DNA from: Rhodamnia argentea
Lineage: Eukaryota; Streptophyta; Magnoliopsida; Myrtales; Myrtaceae
Assembly: GCF_020921035.1 (NCBI RefSeq)
Contig: NC_063155.1
Location: forward strand, 27,955,294 to 28,019,293
Direction of reading: 5' to 3'
Length of the DNA: 64,000 nt
Numbering within the stretch: the first letter of the stretch is position 1; every line of letters begins with the position of its first letter. The position numbers were made by a program, and so were the translations under genes. Under the pieces are notes generated by a model. The model was not told the origin of the DNA. It did no database searches and saw only the letters and a program-made list of their open reading frames with translations. This document shows positions 12,654-30,956 of this stretch, one piece after another.

Positions 12654-15600
12654 GTTGTACCCTTGATCGAAATATCTCTAGCAATATCTTAACTTATTGT
12701 CAGAGCTAAATTATCCTTTGCATATTGATGGCGTTGTCCGTTACTAACCAAAACTTTGTTCCCCCCTCCTTACCCTCCTTCGCAGAGATATCTCTTAACA
12801 GCGTTTTCTCTTCCCGGTAGTAACAAGACTACACAACATGAAACAAGAGCCATTGTAGCATATGCCTCCTGTGTAAAATAAAGAAGGTTATGTACAAGCG
12901 GTTTTGAGACTAGAAAGGAAAAGAAATCCGTGCAAAGTTCAGCTCCTCGAATCTCAATGATTAAACAAACGATTACTTGGCGACGAATCAATTACTGCAG
13001 CAATTACAAACTGATTGGCGAGCCCTCCAGAACTTCTAACGCGACAAAAGATTCATTAATCAAAGTCAAAAAAGCTTAATCAAACTGGGGGGGCAACTTA
13101 ACTAATTAATAATCTCTTCGTTTTATGGCAGGGTCCCCCATCACCCTGGCGCTTTTAAACATGCATTATTCTGCCTAATCCCGCACCTGGAAAGTTGCTG
13201 AGTCCTGTGTGTTTCCTTCTCTGTTCTCTTTTGTTTGTTTTTTTTTTCTTTTCTCTCTTCCTTGTTCCTTCGTTTTTCTCCATTAACACCATCACCTTCG
13301 AGCATGCTTTAGGGAAAAAGCAAAGCATGAGAAGGGTGGCGATATGTTTCATTGCCAGATCATGTGCGTCGTGAGATGTCTGTGATGGCGAGTCTAATCA
13401 TGACCAAATGTCGATTAGTTTGCATCCGGCTTTTGTAAAGTTGGTCTTACCGAGGATGCGTCCTTTAATCATGCCATATGTTATATATATATATAAGAAA
13501 ATTACCAATCACCTTTCCTTTTTTTCTTCACTGAAGACCACTTTATATCCTCTAATTTTCAGAATACAAGTTTGCATCCTCAAATTTTCATGTTAGATTC
13601 ACATTTGGTGATACATCTTGCGGTTATTCACAAAAATGTCATTTTTCTTCCCAAATTGCCCCCCCTGCCCCCTTATACCAAATTCCTCAACCCTTTAAAA
13701 TAAAACCCCAACTAGAAAATGCAAAACCCTAGCCACCCTAACCGCACTTCCGCCACCCTTTACTGCCGCCAACCGCCTCCAACAGGTACCGCCGCCGCCC
13801 TACGCCACGCTGCGGGTCTCCCTATGTCGGTGCAGGGGGCTTTTGGGGTTTTGTATTTCGGGGGTTAGGGCTTGTTGCAATATCAAAGTTGGGGTTTGCC
13901 GGATGTCTTCCAGGGTAGTTTGGTATCTTTCCTCGTATCTCGTTTTTAGGGTGGTGAACGAAGCGGGAAGTGAGAAGGTTAAGTGCTATTTTGTCATACA
14001 CTACGTAGAACACTTGATAAGAGATGGCTATAAAACGTGTCAGTTTGACTCCCCGTCGAATCCCGCATAATCTTTGTCGTTATGACCTTAAAATTAGACG
14101 GGTTCTAAATTAGGGTTTCTGATTTCTCTTACTTTTTTTTTTTTAAGAATATGCTCATCATCGATCTACATGTCACGACTCCAAATAAAGCAGGACAAGG
14201 CTCCAAGTACTAATTAATTGTCTGTTGTATTCGAACAATGGGACCTACCCTTCAGCTAATGATCGTGACATGTCATAGATAAAAGAGAATATAAGAGAAG
14301 ATGAGTTTCCATGAGTAAACCATCAGTCACCTTCATCAACTCAATTTATATGCAATTGTATTACAAAACAACTCGTAGATTTTGACGTACGTTGCATAAA
14401 ATATGCCTTAGAAAGTTCGCTTCCTTTTGCCTTCTAGATAGGTTATACTCTTATCTACTTGCAGTCACTGCTTGTAAACAGTAGGTTTTGAACAAGATGT
14501 ACATATATTAAGAGAATCTTAAATGACGTTGGTGTCAATTCATCTTGTCTTTATTATTTATTAAGGAGCAACGACATAGTCGTAGATATGAACCCAAGCT
14601 GAAACAATATATTAGACAAATGGCAGAGTAGCAGCGAGACAAGATTTTTAGATTAGAGAGCACAATGCTCAATAATCAATCCAAGGGCGAGAGATCAAGG
14701 AATTTTACGTGAAATCTCCCTCAGGAGCATTATGTGGAGCATATAATTTGTATGAAGATCCTATCAAGATCCTATTGTTTGCTCCATGGGCTTGTCGTTG
14801 TGTGTAAGACTCTCTCTTTTTTGGCGATCAGGTGGTGTTCGAGTCAATTTTCACACATCTCAATTGGATCATCTCTCTAGTATTTTTAAGAGCACGTTCC
14901 TCCTCATTGGCCTAATTCATTAGGTTTTTACTTCGAGAGAGCTTCCAGTAAGACTTGTGACTTTTGTTTCGGGCGAACTATTGCATTTGATGAAACAACC
15001 AGTGCATGATAAATCCCACTTAGAAGGGAAATACTAAGTTACCAACCATTCTTAAATGACGGTTGCAGGAAATAAATCCCGGGACTTTGTACCCAATATT
15101 GGAAGGAATCATTCATTTGTGAAGCGATTAACCCTACAAAATAAGATATTTAAGACATTTCAAGAGGAAGTTCCCAAAAGATTGGCTGGCGATGCCATTT
15201 TGCAGGATAATGTTCTTTACTGCCTTGTCAGCCAGTTTTTTTTTTTTTTAATGCTTCCGACCTACCAAGGCCCTGCGAATCTCGTACAACCAGGCCCATG
15301 AGCCTGTCTTTAACTATGTTCTGGACTGCATTGCATCACCACAATTCTGCTGATCATGTCTCGATCTGAGTTTTGCCACTCCATACCTTGAAGCGAGGCA
15401 AAAAAGTTGGCTCTTCTCAAAAGTTTGGGTCACAAGCTTTTGTCCATGATGCAGGAATTGGATCAACCAGGCATCGGACGAAAATATTATGCATGATCAA
15501 TGTGGGTCAACTTTTCTTTTCAAAAGAAAGTTCCTGCCTCCACTAATGCCGTGCAGCACAAAGCCAGCATCGTGGATTGTCAAGCATGTGCCAGGCAGCA

Positions 15601-16820
15601 CCAAGTGGACGCTGCGCAGCACGGGCCAATGCCATGCGCTGTGTATCTCAAAGCCGAAGCTGTTGCGACGTTCTGCTTACGCTACAATAGTGTCCCGACT
15701 CTACTAGGCTTTGATGAAGCATTGCTTCCAGGGCGCTGTGGATCACCGGAGGGATACTGCCCTATTTCCCAAAAGGATAGAGGGTGAAAGGCAGGAGGAA
15801 GATGATGTTTCAAGGCATTCAAAGTTTACCTTGTCGGGTAACATAAGCTGGGCGGGGCCCGCAGGTGGATCTAAGTAGTTGGCTGAAATCTAAGACGGGA
15901 AGACTTCAAGGCAGGCTTTGCTGGTGCTTCGGGCCTAGTCAGCCTGAATGGGCCGCCATTCCCTCCTGTGCCTTGTCTCTCTCTACCCCGGAACTTTCAC
16001 GGACAAATGTCGAGCAAAGACATTAGGGCTTTCTGGGTCGACTGTGACAGAGAGAGCGAGAGAAAGCGAGAGAGAGAGAGAGAGAGAGAGAGGAATGGAA
16101 GCCGAGGGCTGGTGGAAGTTAATTGGGGCAGAGCGTTGCGACATCAATGGCTCTGAAGCACCTGTGGGTTCTCTACAGATTGCCCGGAACCCCAAGCCCT
16201 CAACATCAAGAAAAATCGAAATGGCATCATAGTACGGGTTTTGTACCGAATCGATGGTGTTTGAGGATGGATGGACGTTGGAGCTTTTCTGGGTTTTCTC
16301 TGAATGCTTCTCGTTACTCGCCCTCCAACATTGTTCGTTCGTCTCTTCACGAACCCGCCTCCAAACGCCATTACATTTCTCTTCCCCTGTTCTTTGATTT
16401 TAGCTTTTTTCTTCTCTTCTTCCTCTTGGAAAATCGTTTCCGGAGACTATTTTGGGCAAACGGGCGTGCAGTCTGGGCTTTGCTAAGTTCTTGTTTGAGG
16501 ATTCCTCCTTTTTGATTCCTCAGTATGAGCATTTTGCTTCCCTTTTGCGTGACAAAGGCGTGAAAGATCAAGTAGAGAATACGCAATTTAGAGCTGTTAG
16601 AAGAACAGGGCCTTTGAAGTGTTTTCTCGGGTTCTGTCCTTTTTTCAGCATTAGCAAGTCGAAACATATCTATTGCCCCTAAAACATGAAACTGAGGAAA
16701 CGGTAACTAACCAAACATGGAACATGTCGCAAACCCACATTTCCAAACAAGAAACTGAGGAAACAGTAAGCAATCAAACTCCTAATCTTCCCATGTTCTG
16801 CAATACTTCTCCCATCACTT

Positions 16821-19800
16821 CTAGCGGAATCCCATTTTGTCAACTTTCTGTTTCAGCGAACGCAATCTAGTCACCGCATCGCTTATGCTCATTCTCTCCT
16901 GCGGCAGCTCTGCAGAACGGGCAACTCCAATTTCAAATATCATCACCAAGCACTCTTGAACATGGGCACTTATGTTTCTTTGATTGCTCATAGTGTCTGC
17001 AATTGATGATTCTTCTGTGTCATAAAATGGGAGCGGCTGATCTGCTACATCTGCCGCTCTTTCTGGCAAAGCCGCAAGGCAGTAATCGTGAAGGTTCAAG
17101 GCATCCAGCTGTAGGACTCCATAGATGTACACGTCGCCATCTTCGGACACGTTGCTTCCCATTCCATACTCTGCAGTTGGATTTTACTTGACCCGTGAGC
17201 TGATCAGCTCATCAAATCGTAAGGGCTAGGAAGAGGAGGCATGTATAGAGGCCAGAAGGTTACATAGCATGTTAAGCGTGATTTATCAACGATTTTCTAT
17301 TCATTTAACTTTCTACTTTAAATAACAGAATGGAGTCAAATGAATGATCGAAATATCAGAACTTAACAGTCTATTCATATAACTTTCAACTTTAAAGAAA
17401 TATCAGGACTTAAAAGTCTATTCATATAGCTTTCTACTTAAAAGAACAGAATGGAATCAAATGAATGACCGAAATATCAGAACTTATGGTTCTGTTTAGT
17501 TCTGTAAGGCACAGGGAAGTTAGCTGAGGTGAGATTTCACGGAAAATGAACGAGTCTGACCTGTCAACGTAACTAGCGCCGATATTTCAGACAAGTAGTT
17601 CCATGCATGCATTATCAGGGAAAGAGCTTATAAAAGGACGATTGACCTTGGATTTACTGCAAGCATACATCACCTGGAGGAGCATAGCCAATGGTTCCTC
17701 TAAGACCAATTGAGCTTGTCTGACTCGCGTGCAGATCACCAGTGGGGTTAGGGAATATCCTAGCTAAGCCAAAGTCGCCGACATGTTCATTCATTTGGGC
17801 ATCCAGAAGAATGTTGCTTGGCTTGAGGTCACAATGGATCACCTCTGTATGGCACTGATGATGGAGATAATCCACTGTGCAAGCTACGTCGAAAGCAATG
17901 TTCAGTCTCTGAACAAAGTTTAACCTATGCCTTTGTGTCCCATTTGGTGCAAGATGCAAGATTCGGATGCAACCACTCCTCCAAGCTACCATTTTCCATG
18001 AACTCGTAGACCAGAGCCTTAAACTCATTGCCCTGGAAATTGACGCTGGAACAAGCTGTTAGGATCTTAAGGAGATTCCGATGCCTTACGTTTTTCAGGA
18101 CTTTGCACTCTGCTATGAAACTTTTCGACGCTCCTCGTTGCTTCAAGTCAAAAACCTTCACAGCCACCATTTTGTTTCCATCTTCTAGGGTTCCTTTATA
18201 CACGGAGCCGAAACCACCCACTCCGATCAAATTGCTAGAGTTGAACCCGTCTGTTGCTTTTACAATGTCTTCATAAGACCCTTGCTGAAATCCCCTTATT
18301 GATGGAGTCTCTAGAGAAGCCCTACTATTCTTCCTCCTCAGCCAATAAAACGTCACCAGTAGCAACAGAAGTATCAGCACCGCTACTGTCCCACAAGTAA
18401 TTGCAATGATAACGTAATGGGAGGTAGATGATCTGCGTTTTCCTTTGCTTGTCAAACAACTTGGCAAATCTAGGATTGGCATACTGCCACAGAGCTTATC
18501 GTTTCCTTCGAGCGAAGTCACGCTCATGTTCAGGAACACACCTTCCCCCGGTACCTCACCCTGGAAGTTGTTGAAAGATAGATTCAGGTACTGCAATTGG
18601 AATTTCTCCAGGAATGTCAGAACAGGGCCGGAGAAATTATTCCTCTAGAGGTCTAAGTACTGAAGAACATTCAAGGAACTCAAGAATGAAGAGATATTCC
18701 CTTCAAATAGATTATTTTGCATGTGAAGCTCCACCAACCCAGTGCATCTACCCGAGGCTACTAGGGATTTCTCCTGATAGTTCATTGCCATGTACGTCTA
18801 ATTTGGCTAAGTTATTCAATGTACCGATTCCTTCTGGTAAGGAACCACTCAATTGGTTTTCGGATAGACCAAAATAGATAGATAGGGAAGAGATAGTGAA
18901 AACTTGAGATGGTATGATTCCACTGAGATTATTCTGCGAAAGGTCGAGCACTACCAAGTTTTGGCATTCGCTGATACTCGGAGGAATGCTCCCTTGAAAA
19001 TTGTTCCCTTTCAAGATGAGTTCCGTTAGCTCCGTCATGTTCCCTATTGTGGACGCTATGTTCCCAGTGAGTTTGTTCATCTGAATACGAAGCTCCTTCA
19101 GCTTGACGAGGTTTCCGATGGTATCGGGAACACTGCCCGTGAACTTGTTATTGCCGATGTACAACAGATCTATGCCACGCAGATTTCCAATGGATGAAGG
19201 GATATTTCCAGACAATCGATTGCACTCAATTGACACTATATTCAACTGGGAGGACAAGTTGCCAATAGATTCAGGTAAAGTACCTCCGAAATTGTTGAGA
19301 TTGATTGCCAGGAGCTCCAGGCTGGTAGAATTGATGGATTCAAGGAATTTCAGGTCACCTTGCACTCCGCTACCTAGCTGATTGACCGAAATGCTTATCC
19401 ACTGCAGCTGATTAAGCTTTTCCATGGTAGGCCGTTTCCAGAAAATTTGTTCTTCGGGATTGTTAGCCGCATTAAGTTAGTGGCATTTGATATGGAAGCA
19501 GGAATGGGCCCAGTAAAACTATTGTTGGCGACATTTAGCACGGCAAGATTAGGAAGAGTGACTCCTAAATCTGGAGGAGGACTCCCTTCAAGTTGGTCTT
19601 GGGGAAAAAGAACGACAAGAAGAGAAGATATGTTGAAGATAGAGGAAGGGAGAGTGCCATAGAGTCCATTTGCACCGAGAGAAATATACTCCAAATTTTG
19701 CAAACGGCCCAACGAGGCTGGAACTCTTCCCACAAAGTTATTGCTTGTTGCCGAGATGGACACCAGAGAAGTGAGGTTCCCAAAGAATTCCAGGAAGTTT

Positions 19801-20369
19801 CCAGAGAGATTGTTGGAGTACATGAAAACCACTGTTAGCTTCGACAAAGACGCGAATGCTGTCGGAACTTCACCAACTAGCATGTTATTGCCTAGTCTCA
19901 AGGTTTCAAGATCTATGCAGCCCGAGATGTTGGCAGGAATTTAACCAGAGAATGAGTTATTCCCCAGGCCTAAGTATCTGAGTCTGTACAAGTTACCTAT
20001 CTCCAGGGGGATTTCGCCGATGAAACCATTGTTTTGGATGTCCAATATCTGGAGGAAGCTAAGGTTTCCAATAAAAGGAGACAGCGGTCCTACGAGTTTT
20101 AGAGACGGAAGCATTAAACGGGTTATCCTAGGATGCCAATGGCCCCATGTGATCCCATGCCACTGGCAGAAATGGACGGAGTCCTTCCATGTGCTGAAAA
20201 CCCCAGAGGGATGGTAGGATATCTTATCCTTGAACTGGAGCAACGCATCTCAATCGGTTTGGTTAGTTCTAGGAATCAAGATTGCTCTGCAAGAAGAGAT
20301 GGACATCATCAATGGAACAAATGGAAGTAGACAGAGAGCGGTGATTGAGAAGGACATGGAAGAGCTCAT
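16821..20369 (-). pseudogene. LRR receptor-like kinase, subfamily XII (EFR/Xa21 type), decayed
   Basis: Reading down the minus strand from ATG 20369 gives a signal peptide, an N-terminal cap, many LRRs (LxxLxxLxLxxNxxxGxIP), a transmembrane segment near 18350-18420, and a kinase with GVGGFGSVYKG and the non-RD motif HCDLKPSN. The usual single intron is 17171-17673, splitting at GYAPP|E, and exon 2 ends at 16821. Lesions are a TGA at 20250-20252 (codon 40), a TAA at 19941-19943, a frameshift near 19430, a 1-bp insertion-type frameshift near 18750, a TAG at 18645-18647, a frameshift in the kinase near 17940-17975, and a deletion in exon 2 near 17105 that removes the kinase segment after YGVL. 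Intact members are pattern-recognition receptors at the plasma membrane. With this many hits it cannot make that protein. Confidence 0.93.
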
Positions 20370-22164
20370 GCTTGCGAGTTTTCTGGCCCCTCCAAAGTCT
20401 AAACACTCTGTCTATCATAAAATTTGGATAGAGCTTCCGATCAGATATGCATCATTGCGATGAGCTTTTAAATCTAGGCTTCCTTATCATCCCAACAGTG
20501 GCAGCGGCCGCAGCCCCTGCTGCCTGCTTGATGTTCATTATTGCTTTGTTCTGTTCTGGCGAGACTCATATGCTTGGCACTTCTGCATTATTCCAAGGGT
20601 AGGATTTAAAGTTGGATGACCATGTATCTGTTTTTCTGATAAGCACGTGATGACCATGTTGACGCGATGACCATGTTGAGCATCTTAAACTATACAATAC
20701 TTCCTCAAGACCCAGATAAGAACATCCTAGTCACTTCGCCAACTAGCATGTTATTGCCTAGTCACTTCCTTAAGAACAGCTACATCTAGGAACCCTGGAA
20801 ACATAAAACTAGACACTTCCCCAAGACCCAGATTGCTTTTTCCCCTGCTATGTTGAGGTAAGACCAATACGAGCATAACATCCTCTACCTTTTGTCAAAT
20901 CAGTTATCAAGCATTTCCGCATCAGAGACAAGATCCCGAAGCTCCTTTCTTTTAAGCCTGCACTTCAACAGATCGAATCATGAATCGACAACCGCACGAA
21001 AAACAAGGCGAAGTAACTGTCGAGTTTGAGTCCGCGAAGGAAATTTGATCCGAGTACAAGTTCCAAGTTCGAATAGGACTCGTGGGTTGACTTCTGAACG
21101 AGCAAAGACTTTATTGAAATACTTTCTCAGTAGCACCGAGATCAACACGGCGTTTACTGGGAGAGATTTCGAGAGTATAGTAGAGAGCGGACGGGAAATT
21201 TCATTGGATTACCTTGGTTTTGCTCAAATTAAGTGGCTGCTTTAAACCAATTTCTTAAGCCCTTCGAATCCCTCCAAAATTGAGCGATTTTTTTTCTTTT
21301 GGAGAGATTTGAGATAATTCCATGGTTTTTGCTCACGTTTCTTTGTTTTATTGCAACTTGAACAATCGTAAAAGTTCACGATTTCTTGTCTCTTCATTTC
21401 ACTCTCTCTAGCAATTCTTTTAACCGTTTCTCCTCTTTTCGTATCAGTCCATCGAAACATAGGGCAAAAGACTAGATCTAACTCATTATCTTTTCGTCCA
21501 GATTAGACTAATTCTGACTAATCAGCGTGCCGGTGTCGTACCGGCAAAGCAGAAGTGTTGCCATACGCGCCCTGGTTCGACTTCTCTAGAAATCAACTTC
21601 AGGCTAGAAATTGATTTTTCTACTTCTGGAAAAAATTGTGGCTCCAAAACTACTTCTAGAGCAAAAAAAAAAATATTACTCTAAAAGTTGCGTTACCAAA
21701 CGGATTTCTGTTTCTGAAGTATTTCTGGAACAAAAATTCTACTCCGCGAGTGCTGTCATACCTGCCCTTAATTATCTATGTGAAATGGATCCGGGTTGGA
21801 TTGACCTAGTCATCGGTTTGGCCCAAGGAGCAAATGAGGCCCACATGTTGGGTCGGGACTGGCCGTCTCCGAAGGGCCTTCAACTGTGTCCGATCGGGTA
21901 ATCCGGCATTCCGCAGATGTACTGCACTCATTCGTCGCGAGTTCATACTCGTTCTCGCCCAGTTTCCATAGCTGGATCTCTTCTCGCTTCTTGAAAACTT
22001 CATACTGGAGCTTCATCTTCTACCACATGCCTCCCTTTCACTTCCTACTTTTGGAGGTCCGAAGTTTCTATTCGTGTTGTGTGTTCGTTAAGCTCTTCAG
22101 AAGGCACGCCACGTGTTTGATTAGATGCTCTTGAGGAAAATTTCGTAGTATTAGATCATCGAAG
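20370..22164. other. intergenic, upstream of both the LRR kinase pseudogene and the 122-aa gene
   Basis: No gene is seen. A short duplicate of an LRR segment from the pseudogene (about 33 bases, 'aactagcatgttattgccta') sits at about 20732-20764. The final few hundred bases should include the promoter of the plus-strand gene starting at 22165. Confidence 0.4.
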
Positions 22165-23630
22165 ATGATGGTCTATGAAGGGTTCAAGGAAATTCTCAAG
22201 ATTCAGAAGTTCAGGAGGTTCGTGGGGTACTCTGTGTTCTATTGCTTCACAGCCGCCTTGAGCTATGCTTATACCAACAACACGTGAGTCTTTGCTGTTT
22301 GTTTCCGCTCAACTTATAGTTTTCTGGACTGCTATTCAGATTCCGAAGCTAATTATTGTATGTTCGTCCCACTTCTTTTTGCCGTCTTCATTGCAGTACT
22401 AGAGCTGGATATTCTAGAGGAGACCAATATTATGCGGCTTACCCGGCCGGAACTGAGTTGTTGGGTGATTCTGATAAGGTCTGTTAGCGCTATGGTTATG
22501 TGGCTCTTTCTACCTTGTACTGCATTTTCCTTGCTTGTTTACGATGTGCAACTTATGTCTGATTAACGTATTTGGTCATAGTTGTACAAAGCTGCTCTTG
22601 GCAATTGCTTTGAAGCGGAAGAGTGGGGTCCCATCGAGTTCTGCATCATGTCCAAGCACTTCGAGCGCCAAGGAAAAGCGCCGTATGCATATCATGCTGT
22701 AAGTGATTGACTTCCCATTCCTCTTGTTTAAGGTTACTCCTGTAATGATGAATGTGCTGTTATAGATGGAGAGGACGATTCAAGAGTGCTTAGTTATATT
22801 ATGGGGCACGTTGGAATCACAATGGTTGACTGTTACAATTGAAAGTCAGAATGTTTTTCTCTTCCAACTTCTCTATTGTTGTTTATGTACAGATAAAAAA
22901 ACCAAGCATTTGGAAATGGACGAAACGATAATTTTCCCACCTTGCTAATTTAAAACTAATGGTTTTTGTTTCTCATCTAAGTCGTCATTATCATGCCAGG
23001 CCTTTGTTTTGTGGCCTGATGGCTTGACTGATGTTGAAGGGGAAAAAAAAAACAGTTGCCCTCAGGGAAATGGTTTGACATTATTGTGATAGTCGAACTG
23101 AGTCATATTTAAAGTCAAGAATCTCATTCATAGATTAGGTGTTCTATGTGATTTTCTCTTATCCTAATGGTGCAGTGCAACTCCTAGCAACCTTCATGAA
23201 ATACTTAAAATTGAAACTGCATCGTGACATTACACAATTAAGCTGCTGGTGCATGGCAGAGTCGTGCAGATCAGGATCCTTGGTTCTGATTCTTTCGTCT
23301 GCAAAGATACGATTCTAGTGCGAATCAAGGATAGGATGCTGAAAATTAGGCTAACTGAAGCTTGTGATGTGAATAAACTTCATTAGACATAATTATCTTC
23401 ATATAAACCTTTAAAAGAAGGAATGAAGGTCAAAGAGGGAGTTCTCATTTGAGAGGTCAAGTTTTTAGTCCTTGTATTCGCAAATTCCAATTTAAGTAAA
23501 CTCTTGTATTTGTGGTGTGAACTTCGCACTGCAAAGTTTGTTGCTCCTCATATTTGGTCTCTGTTTTACTTTGCTGCAGCAATATGCGGCACACCTTCTC
23601 TCCCTTGGACAACTAGATGGATCTGGATAG
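22165..23630 (+). CDS. small membrane-anchored protein of unknown function, 4 exons, 122 aa
   Basis: Exons are join(22165..22283, 22397..22478, 22582..22698, 23580..23630); all junctions are GT-AG and the phases agree (369 nt including TAG). The protein has a short basic N-terminus (KIQKFRRF), one predicted hydrophobic helix at about residues 19-37, then a soluble Tyr/Ala-rich domain with TRAGYSRGDQYYAAYPAGTE (about 41-60) and EEWGPIEFCIM (80-90), ending QLDGSG. I do not recognise the family, though the clean splicing and open frame support a real gene. A membrane-anchored organelle protein is only a guess. A second ATG lies at 22168. Confidence 0.75.
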
Positions 23631-23811
23631 AGGGAAAATGCTGATGCTGCAAGATTTATTTGTTGGACTGTGTAAAGATGAAATTGCGGGATATAGGGAA
23701 CATCTTCCTGTTTGGATTTGCTAAAAATTATAAAACCAAGAGCCCGTGGCTTCTTTTATAGTTCGCATGCTATGTGTTATTCGTTTTACCATACACTAGC
23801 TTTGAAAATAA

Positions 23812-23915
23812 GGTCTTAAACAAAAAGAGTATGATTTGATCGTGCTGTTCAGGCTACAGATTTGGTCTTAAACAAAAAGAGTATGATTTGATCGTGCTGT
23901 TCAGGCTACAGATTT
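23812..23915. repeat. perfect 52-bp tandem duplication
   Basis: Bases 23812-23863 are repeated exactly at 23864-23915, about 180 bp after the stop codon of the 122-aa gene and probably in or near its 3' end. Identity over 52 bases indicates a recent event. Confidence 0.95.
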
Positions 23916-25188
23916 TATCATTGCTTCTTTTAGATTGGTGTTCATTCCGCATCCTGTTCTCTTATTTACTTTCATTGTGCATCCAAAGGTAGAGGATAAA
24001 TTTCGGTGGTGATCATTAGTCATTTTCTTCTTGAGTGTCACTGAACTTTGATTTAATCACCAAATGAACCAAACTTTCAGTTTCTTCTTGTTGCATTTTG
24101 TCCAGAATCCAACTTGTTTCCATCGAAATGCTGACATGTTGCTCATGTGACTTGGCATTCTAAAATGTGGCCACACAGCCACATCAGTGGCTCATCTCGG
24201 CCGGATTTCATTTGACGTGCCTCAATTGAAAAAGGAAAAGAGGAAAAATGAAAAACGCACAGTTCAGTGTATTGAGTGATTGAAATCTAAATCGAATGAT
24301 CTTCAACGATCACAAACAATGGGAGTAGAGCTCAGTCAAAAAGAGGTATGGATATTGTTCCATTTTCTGGTGAAAGCATTTTATCATCAGGAGCTACAAG
24401 ATTGGAACTGTGCTTTGCTTCCCCAACTCGAATATAAACGCTGCAAGGGTAACAAAGGATGAGGCACAAGAGTCCTCCAAGCCTTGTGATATCCGTCCAG
24501 AGACTGCTCGATGCTTATGGCCTACTCCTGCTAGAAAAACGGATCGGAAATGGACGTCCCGGTTATTGCGTGGCCGGTTTCCAACCCAGAAAGAAGACCA
24601 AGTTTCCTTCTTCTGAGATGCAAGGAAAAACATGACTACCTGTCTAGCTTTCTGCGGTGAATAGTTCTAACCTGGTTAACTCTATAATGATGTACCTCAG
24701 GGTTGAGCTTGCCATCGCATGTAAGTCGAGTAGTTCATAACACATCCATAATCCAAGTTTCCGCTTTCCAGGAAACAAAACGGATCGCATCGCCATTCAG
24801 GGGGATTAAATTCAACTAGGAAGTTGGAATGAACCTCAAAACGGTTCCAGCATTCAATTACAAAGCCATAACAAACATAAAGAAGACCGTCGCCTTTGTC
24901 TACTGTCATACCCTAGGATAACAGCATTCACTTTGGCCGAACTTTCCGGTCCCTTCTAAAGTGGAATTTCCATTTGCAAATAGAAACAAAGCATATGCTT
25001 ATGTTCATTTCTTATTTCCCTAGGAACTAATGTTTCGTCATCATCAATGGGCTGATAGCAGCATTAATGCTGCGTGAATGGAGGCAAGTCACCATTATCC
25101 CAAATAAGCACCAAGAGACCAAACACAAAAATCATGTCACCGGTACTTTGCATTACAATATGCAGTTTTCACTTCTTTTTTCCTTGTA
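23916..25188. other. intergenic between convergent genes
   Basis: This lies between the 3' ends of the 122-aa gene (+) and the MAP kinase gene (-). I see no supported gene. The part just below 25189 should be the MAP kinase 3' UTR. Confidence 0.5.
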
Positions 25189-30950
<5,762 letters not shown>

Positions 30951-30956
30951 TATCTG
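30951..30956 (-). promoter_or_regulatory. possible 3' splice site just before the MAP kinase start codon
   Basis: On the minus strand the sequence TTTGACTCAG precedes ATA and then the ATG, so an acceptor could lie three bases before the start codon. This implies a non-coding first exon farther upstream, probably in the GA/TC-rich sequence between about 32400 and 33300. The site is inferred from sequence only. Confidence 0.4.

Larger units (their letters stand above)
11662..16820. other. intergenic between the PIN gene and the LRR kinase pseudogene
   Basis: This holds the PIN promoter and leader (about 11662-13000) and then AT-rich sequence with no supported gene. Open frames at 15056-15301, 15489-15787 and 15948-16232 show no recognisable domain or splice context. 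A (GA)n tract lies at about 16067-16092. Confidence 0.45.
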
